Below, piece by piece: positions 53,531 to 62,070 of a stretch of DNA of 64,000 bases (position 1 is its first letter; every line of letters starts with the position of its first letter). A program made the position numbers and the translations under genes. Origin of the DNA: Planctomycetota bacterium (lineage in GTDB: Bacteria; Planctomycetota; UBA8108; UBA1146; JAJFFE01); NCBI GenBank assembly GCA_021776775.1, contig JAJFFE010000269.1, forward strand, positions 1-64,000, written 5' to 3'. The notes under the pieces are model-generated. The model searched no databases. It saw only the letters and a list, made by a program, of their open reading frames with translations, and was not told the origin of the DNA.

Positions 53531-56155
53531 TCACGCGATCGCGTCGGCAGGTGTCGGATCGACAATGTCGACAGTCAGCTCTTCGCCGTTGTAGCCAACC
53601 TGAATCTCAGACCCTTCCACGAGATCGCCCGCCACGATGACTCGCGCGACTCGGGTTTCGAGTTCGCGTTGCAAGAAGCGTCGCAACGGCCGAGCGCCGT
53701 ACACCGGGTCGAATCCTTGCTCAGCGACGTAGCTGCGAGCCTCGTCCGTCAACACGATCGAAACGTTGCGGTCTTCGAGTCGCTGCGCAAGCTCTCTCGT
53801 CATGAGACCGACAATGGTCTCGATCTCACTCTTCGTCAGCGGCTTGAACAAGACGATCTCATCGACACGGTTGAGGAACTCCGGGCGAAAGTGACGTCGC
53901 AATTCGGAGGTCGTCTGCTCGCGAGCTTGTTCGGTCAATTCGCCGTCTTCGGTGATTCCCTCGAGCAGGAAGTGACTCCCGATGTTCGAGGTCATGATGA
54001 TCACCGTGTTCTTGAAATCGACCGTACGTCCCTGCGAGTCCGTGACCCGTCCGTCGTCGAGCACTTGAAGCAGCACGTTGAAGACATCCGAGTGCGCCTT
54101 CTCGATCTCGTCGAAGAGGATCACGGAGTAGGGCTTGCGACGGACCGCTTCGGTCAACTGTCCGCCCTCTTCGTAACCGACGTATCCGGGAGGCGCCCCG
54201 ATCATGCGCGAGACCGAGTGCTTCTCCATGTACTCACTCATGTCGAGTCGAACGATGTTGTCTTCGCTGTCGAACAAGGTCTCGGCGAGAGACTTCGCCA
54301 ACTCGGTCTTTCCGACGCCGGTCGGGCCCAAGAAGATGAACGATCCGATAGGGCGGCTCGGATCTTTGATTCCAGCCCGCGCACGAAGCACGGCATCGGA
54401 AACGAGCTGAACTGCTTCGCCCTGGCCGATCACCCGTTGATGGAGGATCTGCGGCAGCCGTAAGACCTTCTCTCGCTCACCCTCGACGAGACGAGTCACC
54501 GGAACGCCGGTCCACCGAGCGACAATTTCGGCGATCTCTTCTTCCGTGACCTCTTCACGCAAGAGGCGATTGTCGCCCGACTCGCTCTGCTCCAACTCGG
54601 CAAGACGACGCTCGAGATCCGGGAGCCGACCATGCTTGAGTTCGGCTGCGCTGTTGAGATCGTACGCTTGCTCTGCGGTATCGATGTCGCGTCGCACTTG
54701 CTCGATCTCTTCGCGCACGGCACGCACGCGGTGAATCGCCTCCTTCTCACTCTCCCATTGCGCCGACATTTCGTCGGTCTTGGCCTGGAGGTCGGCGAGT
54801 TCTTTTCGTAGCCCCGCGAGGCGTTCTTTGCTAGAGCGGTCCTTCTCCTTCTTGAGCGCTGCTTCTTCGATTTCGAGCTGCATGCGACGGCGCGTTATCT
54901 CATCGAGTTCGGCCGGCATGGAGTCGATCTCGGTTCGAATCATGGCGCACGCCTCGTCGACGAGATCGATCGCTTTGTCGGGCAAGAAGCGGTCGGAGAT
55001 GTAACGATCGCTCAAGACCGCGGCCGACACCAACGAGCTGTCGAGGATACTCACACCGTGGTGCACCTCGTAGCGTTCCTTCAAGCCACGAAGAATGCTG
55101 ATGGTGTCTTCGACACTTGGAGCATCGACGACCACGGGTTGGAATCGACGTTCGAGCGCTGCGTCCTTCTCGATGTATCGACGGTGCTCGTCGAGAGTCG
55201 TGGCTCCGATGCAGTGTAGTTCCCCACGTGCGAGCATTGGCTTCAGCATGTTGCCGGCATCGGTCGAACCTTCGGTTTTTCCCGCTCCGACAATGGTATG
55301 AATCTCATCGATGAACAGCAGGACCTTGCCCTCGGACTGCTTGATCTCTTGCAAGACGGCCTTCAACCGCTCTTCGAATTCTCCTCGGTACTTGGCTCCC
55401 GCCATGAGCGCACCCATGTCCAAGGAGAAGATGGTGCGGTCTTTCAGCCACCCGGGCACGTCGCCGCGCACAATGCGCTGTGCCAACCCCTCGACGATGG
55501 CCGTCTTGCCAACGCCAGGCTCTCCGATGAGTACCGGGTTGTTCTTGGTCTTCCGCGACAGAATGCGAATCGTCCGGCGAATCTCAGAGTCGCGACCGAT
55601 CACAGGATCGAGCTTGCCCTGCCGCGCCATCGACACCAGATCAACACCATATTTTTCGAGCGCTTCGTAGCTGTCCTCAGGTGTCGCGCTGGTGACGCGT
55701 TGATTCCCGCGAACTTGCTGTAGAGCCTCGAGCACGCTGTCTCGAGTTGCGCCCTGGGCGATCAACGCGCGACCCGACGCGCTCGACTTGCCTTCGCCGA
55801 GGAACACGAGCAATAGGTGCTCGACGGAAACGTAGTCATCTTTGAGCCGCTTCGCCTCCTTCTCGGCTTCGATCGCGATCTTCTGGAAGCGACGGGTCAC
55901 GCCGAGACGGCCGGAGTCGGCACCGGGCCCTGAGACACGGGGAAGCCGAGCGAGTTCCTCCTCGACATCACGAGTAATAGAGTCGAGATTCGCTCCGGCC
56001 CGATCGAGCAGACGGCCCACCAGGCCGCTCTCTTGACGAATCAAGGCGAGAAACAGGTGCTCACCGTCGACTTCTTGGTGACCGGCCTCGATGGCGACGG
56101 CCTGGGCGTCCTGGATGGCTTCGACGGATTTCTGTGTCATGCGGTTGAGGTCCAT
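53531..56155 (-). CDS. clpB: ClpB disaggregase chaperone
   Basis: This 874-residue protein has a Clp N-domain repeat (about 1-145). The first AAA+ domain has Walker A GEPGVGKT and Walker [12 protein letters not shown] middle coiled coil (about 400-525) is typical of ClpB rather than ClpC/ClpA. The second AAA+ domain has GPTGVGKT and [11 protein letters not shown]. There is no ClpP-binding IGF loop that I can see, which fits a disaggregase working with DnaK. GGGAGG precedes the ATG. I could not identify a CIRCE element upstream, so heat regulation is open. Confidence 0.97.
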   Translation of the reverse strand: MDLNRMTQKSVEAIQDAQAVAIEAGHQEVDGEHLFLALIRQESGLVGRLLDRAGANLDSITRDVEEELARLPRVSGPGADSGRLGVTRRFQKIAIEAEKEAKRLKDDYVSVEHLLLVFLGEGKSSASGRALIAQGATRDSVLEALQQVRGNQRVTSATPEDSYEALEKYGVDLVSMARQGKLDPVIGRDSEIRRTIRILSRKTKNNPVLIGEPGVGKTAIVEGLAQRIVRGDVPGWLKDRTIFSLDMGALMAGAKYRGEFEERLKAVLQEIKQSEGKVLLFIDEIHTIVGAGKTEGSTDAGNMLKPMLARGELHCIGATTLDEHRRYIEKDAALERRFQPVVVDAPSVEDTISILRGLKERYEVHHGVSILDSSLVSAAVLSDRYISDRFLPDKAIDLVDEACAMIRTEIDSMPAELDEITRRRMQLEIEEAALKKEKDRSSKERLAGLRKELADLQAKTDEMSAQWESEKEAIHRVRAVREEIEQVRRDIDTAEQAYDLNSAAELKHGRLPDLERRLAELEQSESGDNRLLREEVTEEEIAEIVARWTGVPVTRLVEGEREKVLRLPQILHQRVIGQGEAVQLVSDAVLRARAGIKDPSRPIGSFIFLGPTGVGKTELAKSLAETLFDSEDNIVRLDMSEYMEKHSVSRMIGAPPGYVGYEEGGQLTEAVRRKPYSVILFDEIEKAHSDVFNVLLQVLDDGRVTDSQGRTVDFKNTVIIMTSNIGSHFLLEGITEDGELTEQAREQTTSELRRHFRPEFLNRVDEIVLFKPLTKSEIETIVGLMTRELAQRLEDRNVSIVLTDEARSYVAEQGFDPVYGARPLRRFLQRELETRVARVIVAGDLVEGSEIQVGYNGEELTVDIVDPTPADAIA

Positions 56156-56323
56156 TACGGCCTCCCTTCGAGCTGGTCCCGGGAATGCAAAGCGGCCGCC
56201 AACCCCATTAAACTGTTACCATGATAAGACTTGAGTCGACAGCCACGCGAGCCAGAGCGCCACAATGGCAGGGGCAAGGGTTCGACTTGGAATATCGAAG
56301 CAGGCGGTCCGCCAATTCGGCAG

Positions 56324-58141
56324 TCAGTCGACTGGGTCGGGTGAGACGTCATCGATTGTGGCTCGCACCTGACCATCGGACAGCCGAACCCCTATCGAGT
56401 CGCCGGGAACGACCTGCGAGACCGACTTGATCGTCTTGCCGTCCCCATCCAGAAGCCGGGCGAACCCCCGCTCCAACAGCCGGGCCGGATCAGCCGATCG
56501 TAGTCGAGCGGAACGAACCTCCGTCCGCTCACGCTCGATCGCCACTGCTTGTTGCGCCAACCGCGGCAGCCGGTCGGCAAATCGTTCCAGCTGCTCGCGA
56601 CGTCGCTCGGTATCTCGAACGAGGTGGTTCGCGAGCCGGTGTGCGCGATCCGCCAACCGATTCCGCTCGCGACCCAACAACTCGGCGAGTCGAACTTGTA
56701 CCGAGTGAGCGTGTGACGATAGGCGTGTCCGAGCCTCCGCCAGACGAAGCTGTGAGGTTCGCGCGAACAACACTGTGTGCGAAGTAACCGCTTCCCGGGC
56801 CGCTTGAAGTTGACGAGTCGCACACTCGATAACGCGTCGATGACTCTCACGGATGAACTCGAGTTCGGCCTGTGCAAGTTCAACGAGACGCTTTCCGATC
56901 GCAGTGGGCGTCTTCTCTGAATGAGCGATGAAATCGAGCACACTCTGGTCGCGATGATGCCCAATTCCGATCAACACTTTGACGGGGTGCTCCGCCACGG
57001 CCACGGCGATGGCCAGCGAGTCGAACGCCATGAGATCGGTCCGCGACCCACCGCCGCGCACGATGACGACGACGTCGAACGAATCGCGCTGCTCAGCGAA
57101 CGCGGCGAGGGCAGAAAGAACGTCTCGTTCGACATACCGCCCTTGTACGTGCACATCTCGCACGGCGACGTCGAACGGCAAACGGCTCGCCTGAAGTTCG
57201 TTGACCAGATCGTTGTACGCATCGGATTCGAAGCTCGTGATCAAGCCAACGCGGAACGTCGGACGTGGAAACGGTCTCGACCGGTTGCGCTCGCGCAACC
57301 CTCGCTTGTCGATGTCAGCGAGAATCCGCTCACGCCGCTGCGCGATGTCGCCAAGCGTGAACGATGGGTCAATCTCTTCGACCACGATTTGATACGAACC
57401 CGTCACGACGTATAGATCGACCTTCGCGCGCACGCGGATTTTCAATCCGTCGCCGAGTGTCAATCGCTCCGAGGCTCCCTCGAGCCGGCGCGTAATCATT
57501 CGCCGCTCACGATCGAAGAGCACCGCGCCAACCACCGCGCGCGGACGATCATCTCCGTCGACCTTCTCGGCGAGCTGGAAGTAGATGTGCTTCTTGTGCG
57601 CGTTCCGATCGTAGCCGATGACTTCTCCGGTAAGCCAAACCGCGGCGGGGAACGCAGCGAGCAGCTTGCCTCGAACCCACTCGTTCAGGAGGCTGACCGA
57701 CAACGTCTTCGCTTCCGCTTCGGACTTCTCCTCGACGGGTTGCGCGTCGTCGAACCGAGTCGGCAAACCCGGCACCAGCCCGCGACCCCTAGTCGGTTCA
57801 TGACTGGCCGGTTCATGACTAGACGATTCATCGCTCGACGGCGTAGCGGCGGGATCGGCCTCCGCGCTGCTTTCCGCGACCCGGTCCGACGCGGAGCGCT
57901 CCGGCGCTTCGACGGGAGCGGCAAATCCGTACGATGCCAACTGCTCGACCGCCTCATCGGCGTGGGCCTTCGGCACGCTCCAATGGCGACTCTGCGGGTG
58001 CCACCGGCGGCCCGGGAGCGACCTGACGACCGGGAGCAACTCGGGGTCGTAGGGGAAGAGGACCCGCAAATCTCCGGTAGTCGGATCAAATTCGAGGCGT
58101 CGGGACGCGGTCTGAGGCGGCGTGGGCTGACCGGGGTTCAT
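56324..58141 (-). CDS. xseA: Exodeoxyribonuclease VII large subunit with N-terminal extension
   Basis: This 605-residue protein is about 150 longer than typical XseA. The C-terminal 455 residues hold the OB-fold (VWLTGEVIGYDRNAHKKHIYF), the catalytic region (VGLITSFESDAYNDLVNEL, VIVRGGGSRTDLMAFDSLAIA, GIGHHRDQSVLDFIAHSEKTPTAIG) and a long coiled coil. The extra N-terminus has a module of about 65 residues (LRVLFPYDPELLPVVRSLPG, then RRWHPQSRHWSVP) resembling HARP-like modules of helicases, plus a Ser/Glu/Pro linker with a repeated HEPASHEP motif. It degrades single-stranded DNA with XseB. The 168-base gap to clpB could contain the clpB promoter. Confidence 0.93.
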   Translation of the reverse strand: MNPGQPTPPQTASRRLEFDPTTGDLRVLFPYDPELLPVVRSLPGRRWHPQSRHWSVPKAHADEAVEQLASYGFAAPVEAPERSASDRVAESSAEADPAATPSSDESSSHEPASHEPTRGRGLVPGLPTRFDDAQPVEEKSEAEAKTLSVSLLNEWVRGKLLAAFPAAVWLTGEVIGYDRNAHKKHIYFQLAEKVDGDDRPRAVVGAVLFDRERRMITRRLEGASERLTLGDGLKIRVRAKVDLYVVTGSYQIVVEEIDPSFTLGDIAQRRERILADIDKRGLRERNRSRPFPRPTFRVGLITSFESDAYNDLVNELQASRLPFDVAVRDVHVQGRYVERDVLSALAAFAEQRDSFDVVVIVRGGGSRTDLMAFDSLAIAVAVAEHPVKVLIGIGHHRDQSVLDFIAHSEKTPTAIGKRLVELAQAELEFIRESHRRVIECATRQLQAAREAVTSHTVLFARTSQLRLAEARTRLSSHAHSVQVRLAELLGRERNRLADRAHRLANHLVRDTERRREQLERFADRLPRLAQQAVAIERERTEVRSARLRSADPARLLERGFARLLDGDGKTIKSVSQVVPGDSIGVRLSDGQVRATIDDVSPDPVD

Positions 58142-58341
58142 ACCCCAACCTTAGCAGAAGCAACGCGATAGAGTCACCATCGGTTCGCGTCGACCGAGAG
58201 CCCGGCGCACTCCGAAAAAAGGCGCTGCGGTCGATCCGGAGTTGAACTGAGGAAGGGACTCGTGGCGAGCCGATAGATGGGAGGTGCACGCCTCGACTCG
58301 GTCGAGGCTCGAATCACTCTCCCGCTCGAAGTGACGCCAAC

Positions 58342-59340
58342 GTGACGGACATGACTCCGACCGCTCCTAGCCCCGACGCCAAACCGAAGCGGGTCAAGCG
58401 GGACCTCGAGTTACCAGGCAAGATCCTCATCGTCGACGACGATCCGAGCATCCGCCGAATCCTCGCGACCTCCTTTCAGAAGAAGGCGTTCGTCCTGCAG
58501 GCAGAGAACGGTGCCGAAGGACTCGAACTCCTGCACTCCGAACAGCCCGAGTTCATGATCACCGACCTACACATGCCGGTCATGGATGGGTTCGAGCTCC
58601 TGCGCAAAGCGCGCAAGAGCTTCATCGGAGCGGGCATCCCGATCATGATGCTGACCTCCGAGGGAGATAACGAAGCGCTCTTCGACTCCTTCGAGTTCGG
58701 CGTCGACGACTACCTGAAGAAGCCGTTCTCGGTAAAAGAGCTGAAGGCTCGCGTCTCCTCGATCTACCTGCGCCAACGCCGCGCGCGAGATGTCAATCCG
58801 CTGACTCGACTGCCCGGCAACCTGATGCTGAAGAGCGAGATCACGAAACGAGTGCATCACGACGCGCCCCCGGTTGCCGTCGCCTACGTGGATCTCGATC
58901 ACTTCAAATCGTTTAACGACTACCAAGGATTCGACCGCGGCGACCACGTGATCGAACTCATCGCCGACATCCTAAAAAGCTTCGCGTCCCCGTTCGAGCC
59001 GGGCGAGGTTTTCGTCGGCCATGTTGGCGGGGACGATTTCGTGATGCTCATGCCCATCGATCAAATCGATGCGCTCGGCGCACACATCGATCAGAGGTTT
59101 ACAGAAGCGACGGAGCTGCTGTACAGTCCCGAAGAATGGCAACGGGGCTACTACGAGGCCGTCAACCGCGCGGGAGAGCCGGAGAGATTCGACCTGCTCT
59201 CTGTGTCCACCGGAGTCCTGACCACCCAGCGCAAGGGGATGGACGATCTACGAAAAGTGGCCCAGGTTGCTGCAGAGGTCAAGAAATTGGCCAAGGCACT
59301 CCCGGGTAACAGCTTGTTCGTAGATCGAAGGACTGAATGA
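58342..59340 (+). CDS. Response regulator with a variant GGDEF domain
   Basis: This protein of about 332 residues has a receiver domain (about 26-145) with VDDDPS, phosphoacceptor Asp in FMITDLHMPVMDG, and Lys in DYLKKPF. A GGDEF-like domain follows: the metal-binding region VAYVDLDHFKSFNDY is intact, and the signature is GGDDF in place of GGDEF. The inhibitory RxxD site is absent. Cyclic-di-GMP synthesis is possible but not assured. The start is a GTG at 58342 or an ATG at 58351. Its stop overlaps the purH start by four bases (ATGA), an unusual coupling to purine synthesis. Confidence 0.88.
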   Translation: MTDMTPTAPSPDAKPKRVKRDLELPGKILIVDDDPSIRRILATSFQKKAFVLQAENGAEGLELLHSEQPEFMITDLHMPVMDGFELLRKARKSFIGAGIPIMMLTSEGDNEALFDSFEFGVDDYLKKPFSVKELKARVSSIYLRQRRARDVNPLTRLPGNLMLKSEITKRVHHDAPPVAVAYVDLDHFKSFNDYQGFDRGDHVIELIADILKSFASPFEPGEVFVGHVGGDDFVMLMPIDQIDALGAHIDQRFTEATELLYSPEEWQRGYYEAVNRAGEPERFDLLSVSTGVLTTQRKGMDDLRKVAQVAAEVKKLAKALPGNSLFVDRRTE

Positions 59341-60911
59341 CACCGCTTCCCTCCGGAAAAATCTCGCGCGCCCTCATCGCTGTCTCTGACAAAACTGGAA
59401 TCGCTCCCTTCGCCGCCAAGCTCGTCGAAGGTGGTGTCGAAATCCTCTCGACCGGGGGAACCGCGGCCAAGCTCCGCGAAGCCGGAATCCCCGTCCGTGA
59501 AGTACAGGACGTCACCGAATACCCAGAGATGCTCGGTGGACGGGTCAAGACGCTTCACCCGCGAATCCACGGCGGAATTCTTGCCCGGCGCGATCTCGAA
59601 GATCACTTGGAAGCACTCGAGCAACATTCCATTCCCGCCATCGACCTCGTAGTGGTCAACCTCTACCCGTTCGAAAAGCGAACCGCCGAGGGCATCGGCT
59701 TCGACGAGGCCATCGAAGAGATCGACATCGGCGGGCCGGCTATGATCCGCGCCGCGGCCAAGAACCACGCCCACGTCGGCGTTGTCGTCGATCCGTCTCA
59801 GTACGAAATCGTATTGAACGAAATCGCCGAGCACGGCTCACTGACCACGGAGACGCGCCGACGACTCGCACGTGAGGCGTTCGTGCGAACCGCGGCCTAC
59901 GACGCGGCCATATCGAATTGGTTCGGTCGACAGGACAATCCCGAGTTTCCGGAAGCGTGGACCGAACAGTGGCGTCGCGTCGGGGAGCTTCGCTACGGCG
60001 AGAACCCCCACCAGTCGGCGTCGTGGTACACGCGAGCCGACGGAGATGACTTCTCTCTGCCCGATGCAGAGCTACTCGAGGGCAGCAAAGCGATCTCCTA
60101 CAACAACCTGCTCGACGTGGCCGCTGCGATCGATTGCGCCCGCGCTCTCGAAGGACCGGCCGCAGTTGTGGTGAAGCATTGCCTACCGTGCGGGGCGGCG
60201 GAGCGTTCCAACGCGAACGATGCGTTCGAAGCGGCGCTCGCCGGTGACCCGCTGAGTGCATTTGGTGGAATCCTCGCACTGACCGAACCGTTGAACGTCG
60301 AGCTCGCGACTCGCATTTCCACGCCGGATCTGTTCTTCGAAGTCATTCACGCCCCCGCGTTCGAGCCGGGTGCGGTGGACGCGCTACGCGCGGGAGCCAA
60401 ATGGGGGAAGAGTTGTCGGCTCCTCGCAGGCGGGTCGGTGCCCGCGGGGTCAGCGACAACTGAGATTCGATCGATTCCCGGCGGCGTGCTGGTGCAAGCG
60501 CGCGACGGCTTCCACGCCACCCGGGACAACTTCGAAGTCGTGACCAAGCGGCAGCCGACGGAGGAGGAGTGGCGCGATCTTCTGTTTGCCTGGCGGGTGA
60601 TTCCCTCGGTTCGTTCCAACGGAATCCTACTGGCAAAGAATCAGGCCGTCGTCGGCGCCGGTGCCGGCCAGCCGAGCCGCGTCGATTCCGTCGCGATCGC
60701 CTGTCGCAAGGCAGGGATCCGGTCGCAAGGAGCCGCGCTGTCGTCGGACGCCTTCTTCCCCTTCGCAGACGGCCTCCAAATGGCGGCCGAGGCCGGAGTG
60801 ACCGCCGTTATCCAGCCGGGAGGATCTCGTCGCGACAACGAGGTGATCGCAGCCGCGGATGCCGCCGATATGACTATGGTGCTGACCGGTGAGCGCCACT
60901 TCAAACACTGA
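59337..60911 (+). CDS. purH: Bifunctional AICAR formyltransferase/IMP cyclohydrolase
   Basis: This 524-residue protein has the N-terminal IMP cyclohydrolase domain (ALIAVSDKTGI, STGGTAAKLREAGI, EMLGGRVKTLHPRIHGGIL) and the C-terminal formyltransferase domain. The latter has catalytic Lys280-His281 (VVKHCLPCGAA; Leu replaces the usual Asn before PCG) and the terminal IQPGGSRRDNEVIAAAD and MVLTGERHFKH. It completes IMP synthesis. The start is fused by ATGA overlap to the REC-GGDEF gene, implying co-translation. Confidence 0.97.
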   Translation: MTPLPSGKISRALIAVSDKTGIAPFAAKLVEGGVEILSTGGTAAKLREAGIPVREVQDVTEYPEMLGGRVKTLHPRIHGGILARRDLEDHLEALEQHSIPAIDLVVVNLYPFEKRTAEGIGFDEAIEEIDIGGPAMIRAAAKNHAHVGVVVDPSQYEIVLNEIAEHGSLTTETRRRLAREAFVRTAAYDAAISNWFGRQDNPEFPEAWTEQWRRVGELRYGENPHQSASWYTRADGDDFSLPDAELLEGSKAISYNNLLDVAAAIDCARALEGPAAVVVKHCLPCGAAERSNANDAFEAALAGDPLSAFGGILALTEPLNVELATRISTPDLFFEVIHAPAFEPGAVDALRAGAKWGKSCRLLAGGSVPAGSATTEIRSIPGGVLVQARDGFHATRDNFEVVTKRQPTEEEWRDLLFAWRVIPSVRSNGILLAKNQAVVGAGAGQPSRVDSVAIACRKAGIRSQGAALSSDAFFPFADGLQMAAEAGVTAVIQPGGSRRDNEVIAAADAADMTMVLTGERHFKH

Positions 60912-60946
60912 TCCGAAGCCGTGAATGCTTTAAAGCGCTCCAACAA

Positions 60947-60967
60947 AACGACTTGAATGTCGTTCTT
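60947..60967 (+). terminator. Weak hairpin after purH
   Basis: AACGAC (60947-60952) pairs with GTCGTT (60959-60964), followed by CTT, 35 bases after the purH stop. The stem is only 6 bp, so function is doubtful. Confidence 0.3.
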
Positions 60968-61073
60968 AGGGTCGCGGCCTGTCGATCGTGGAGTGAGATC
61001 CGATCGGTGATAGAATGATCCTCTTGGTATCCGCGCGATCCGCAATCACCGTTGAGGAAACGACGAGGGGCTT

Positions 61074-61772
61074 ATGACGAGCGAACGCGACTTCTTCTTC
61101 CGCAACTCGACAGGCTCGTCCCACCCTTTCCTGCACTCGGAGTCCGCCGACTCGGCCTCCGGCGTCCCGGCTCCCTTTGCGACCCACATCATGATGCAGC
61201 AGGTCGCGACGGGAGATTCGCTCGTCGAACCCAAGGTAGAAAAGAAGAAGCCGCGCGGAACCGCGCTCGTGTTCGAGACTCTGACCGTTCTCGTGCTCGG
61301 AGTCTTGCTCGCGCTCGGATTGCACGTCTTCGTCACCCAGGTGTACGCCATCAGCGGTCAGTCCATGGAACCGACGCTACACAACGGTGAACGAGTTGTG
61401 ATCCACAAACTCAGCCCGTCGATCGTCGGTCTCGAGCAAGGCGACATGGTGATCTTCACTTCGCCCGACGACGACAAGAAGAACCTGATCAAGCGAGTGA
61501 TCGCCGTGGCGGGCGATGAGATCGAGATCAACCGCGACGTCGTTTTCGTCAACGGCGAGTCGCTCGACGAAGACTACACGCGACGCGGGCTCGACCGAAT
61601 TTCGAGCGAAGTCTCCCCGCGCAAGGTTCCAGCGGGACACATTTACGTGCTAGGGGACAACCGCCCCGCCAGCCAGGACAGCCGTCACTTCGGCTTCGTG
61701 CCGGTGGCGTCGATCAAAGGCAAGGTGTTCCTACGGCTCTGGCCGCTGGACACCATTTCGACCTTCGACTAG
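61074..61772 (+). CDS. lepB: Signal peptidase I
   Basis: This 232-residue protein has one membrane segment (about 63-88). Catalytic Ser97 lies in SGQSMEPT and catalytic Lys140 in LIKRVIAVAGDEI. The later boxes GHIYVLGDNRPASQDSR and SIKGKVFLRLWP complete the family pattern. It cleaves signal peptides of exported proteins on the outer face of the inner membrane, and so would process the many secreted proteins here. The first 60 residues form a polar cytoplasmic tail that is longer than usual; an internal start such as Met40 or Met41 is possible. Confidence 0.96.
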   Translation: MTSERDFFFRNSTGSSHPFLHSESADSASGVPAPFATHIMMQQVATGDSLVEPKVEKKKPRGTALVFETLTVLVLGVLLALGLHVFVTQVYAISGQSMEPTLHNGERVVIHKLSPSIVGLEQGDMVIFTSPDDDKKNLIKRVIAVAGDEIEINRDVVFVNGESLDEDYTRRGLDRISSEVSPRKVPAGHIYVLGDNRPASQDSRHFGFVPVASIKGKVFLRLWPLDTISTFD

Positions 61773-62009
61773 CCCCTCGCGTTGGGCCGCCCCCTGAGAC
61801 AACGGTATCTGCAGCCCCGCCGGGCGTCGGCGGTCGGTGACGTCGTGTCCCGATCGTTGGGCGCCGCGCCAGTGGCCGACCCACCTCCCGTTCACGACAC
61901 AAAAGAAAAGCGTAGTCGAGGCCGTGAATCCGCGAAACCCGTCGGGCGCGGTGGTGTTCGTCTCGATGGCCACCCACGACGGTTGGCCGGGCCGCTACTC
62001 AGACCCTAT

Positions 62010-62050
62010 TTCTAGGCACCCGGTGTTCTTAAGCACCTGTGTTCTAGGCA
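62010..62050 (+). repeat. Short 16-bp periodic repeat upstream of the DUF1800 gene
   Basis: TTCTAGGCACCCGGTG (62010-62025), TTCTTAAGCACCTGTG (62026-62041) and TTCTAGGCA (62042-62050) are spaced exactly 16 bases apart, just before the ribosome site. They could be an operator or a small tandem duplication. Confidence 0.5.
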
Positions 62051-62070
62051 AGGAAAAGATCGGAGGAGGG

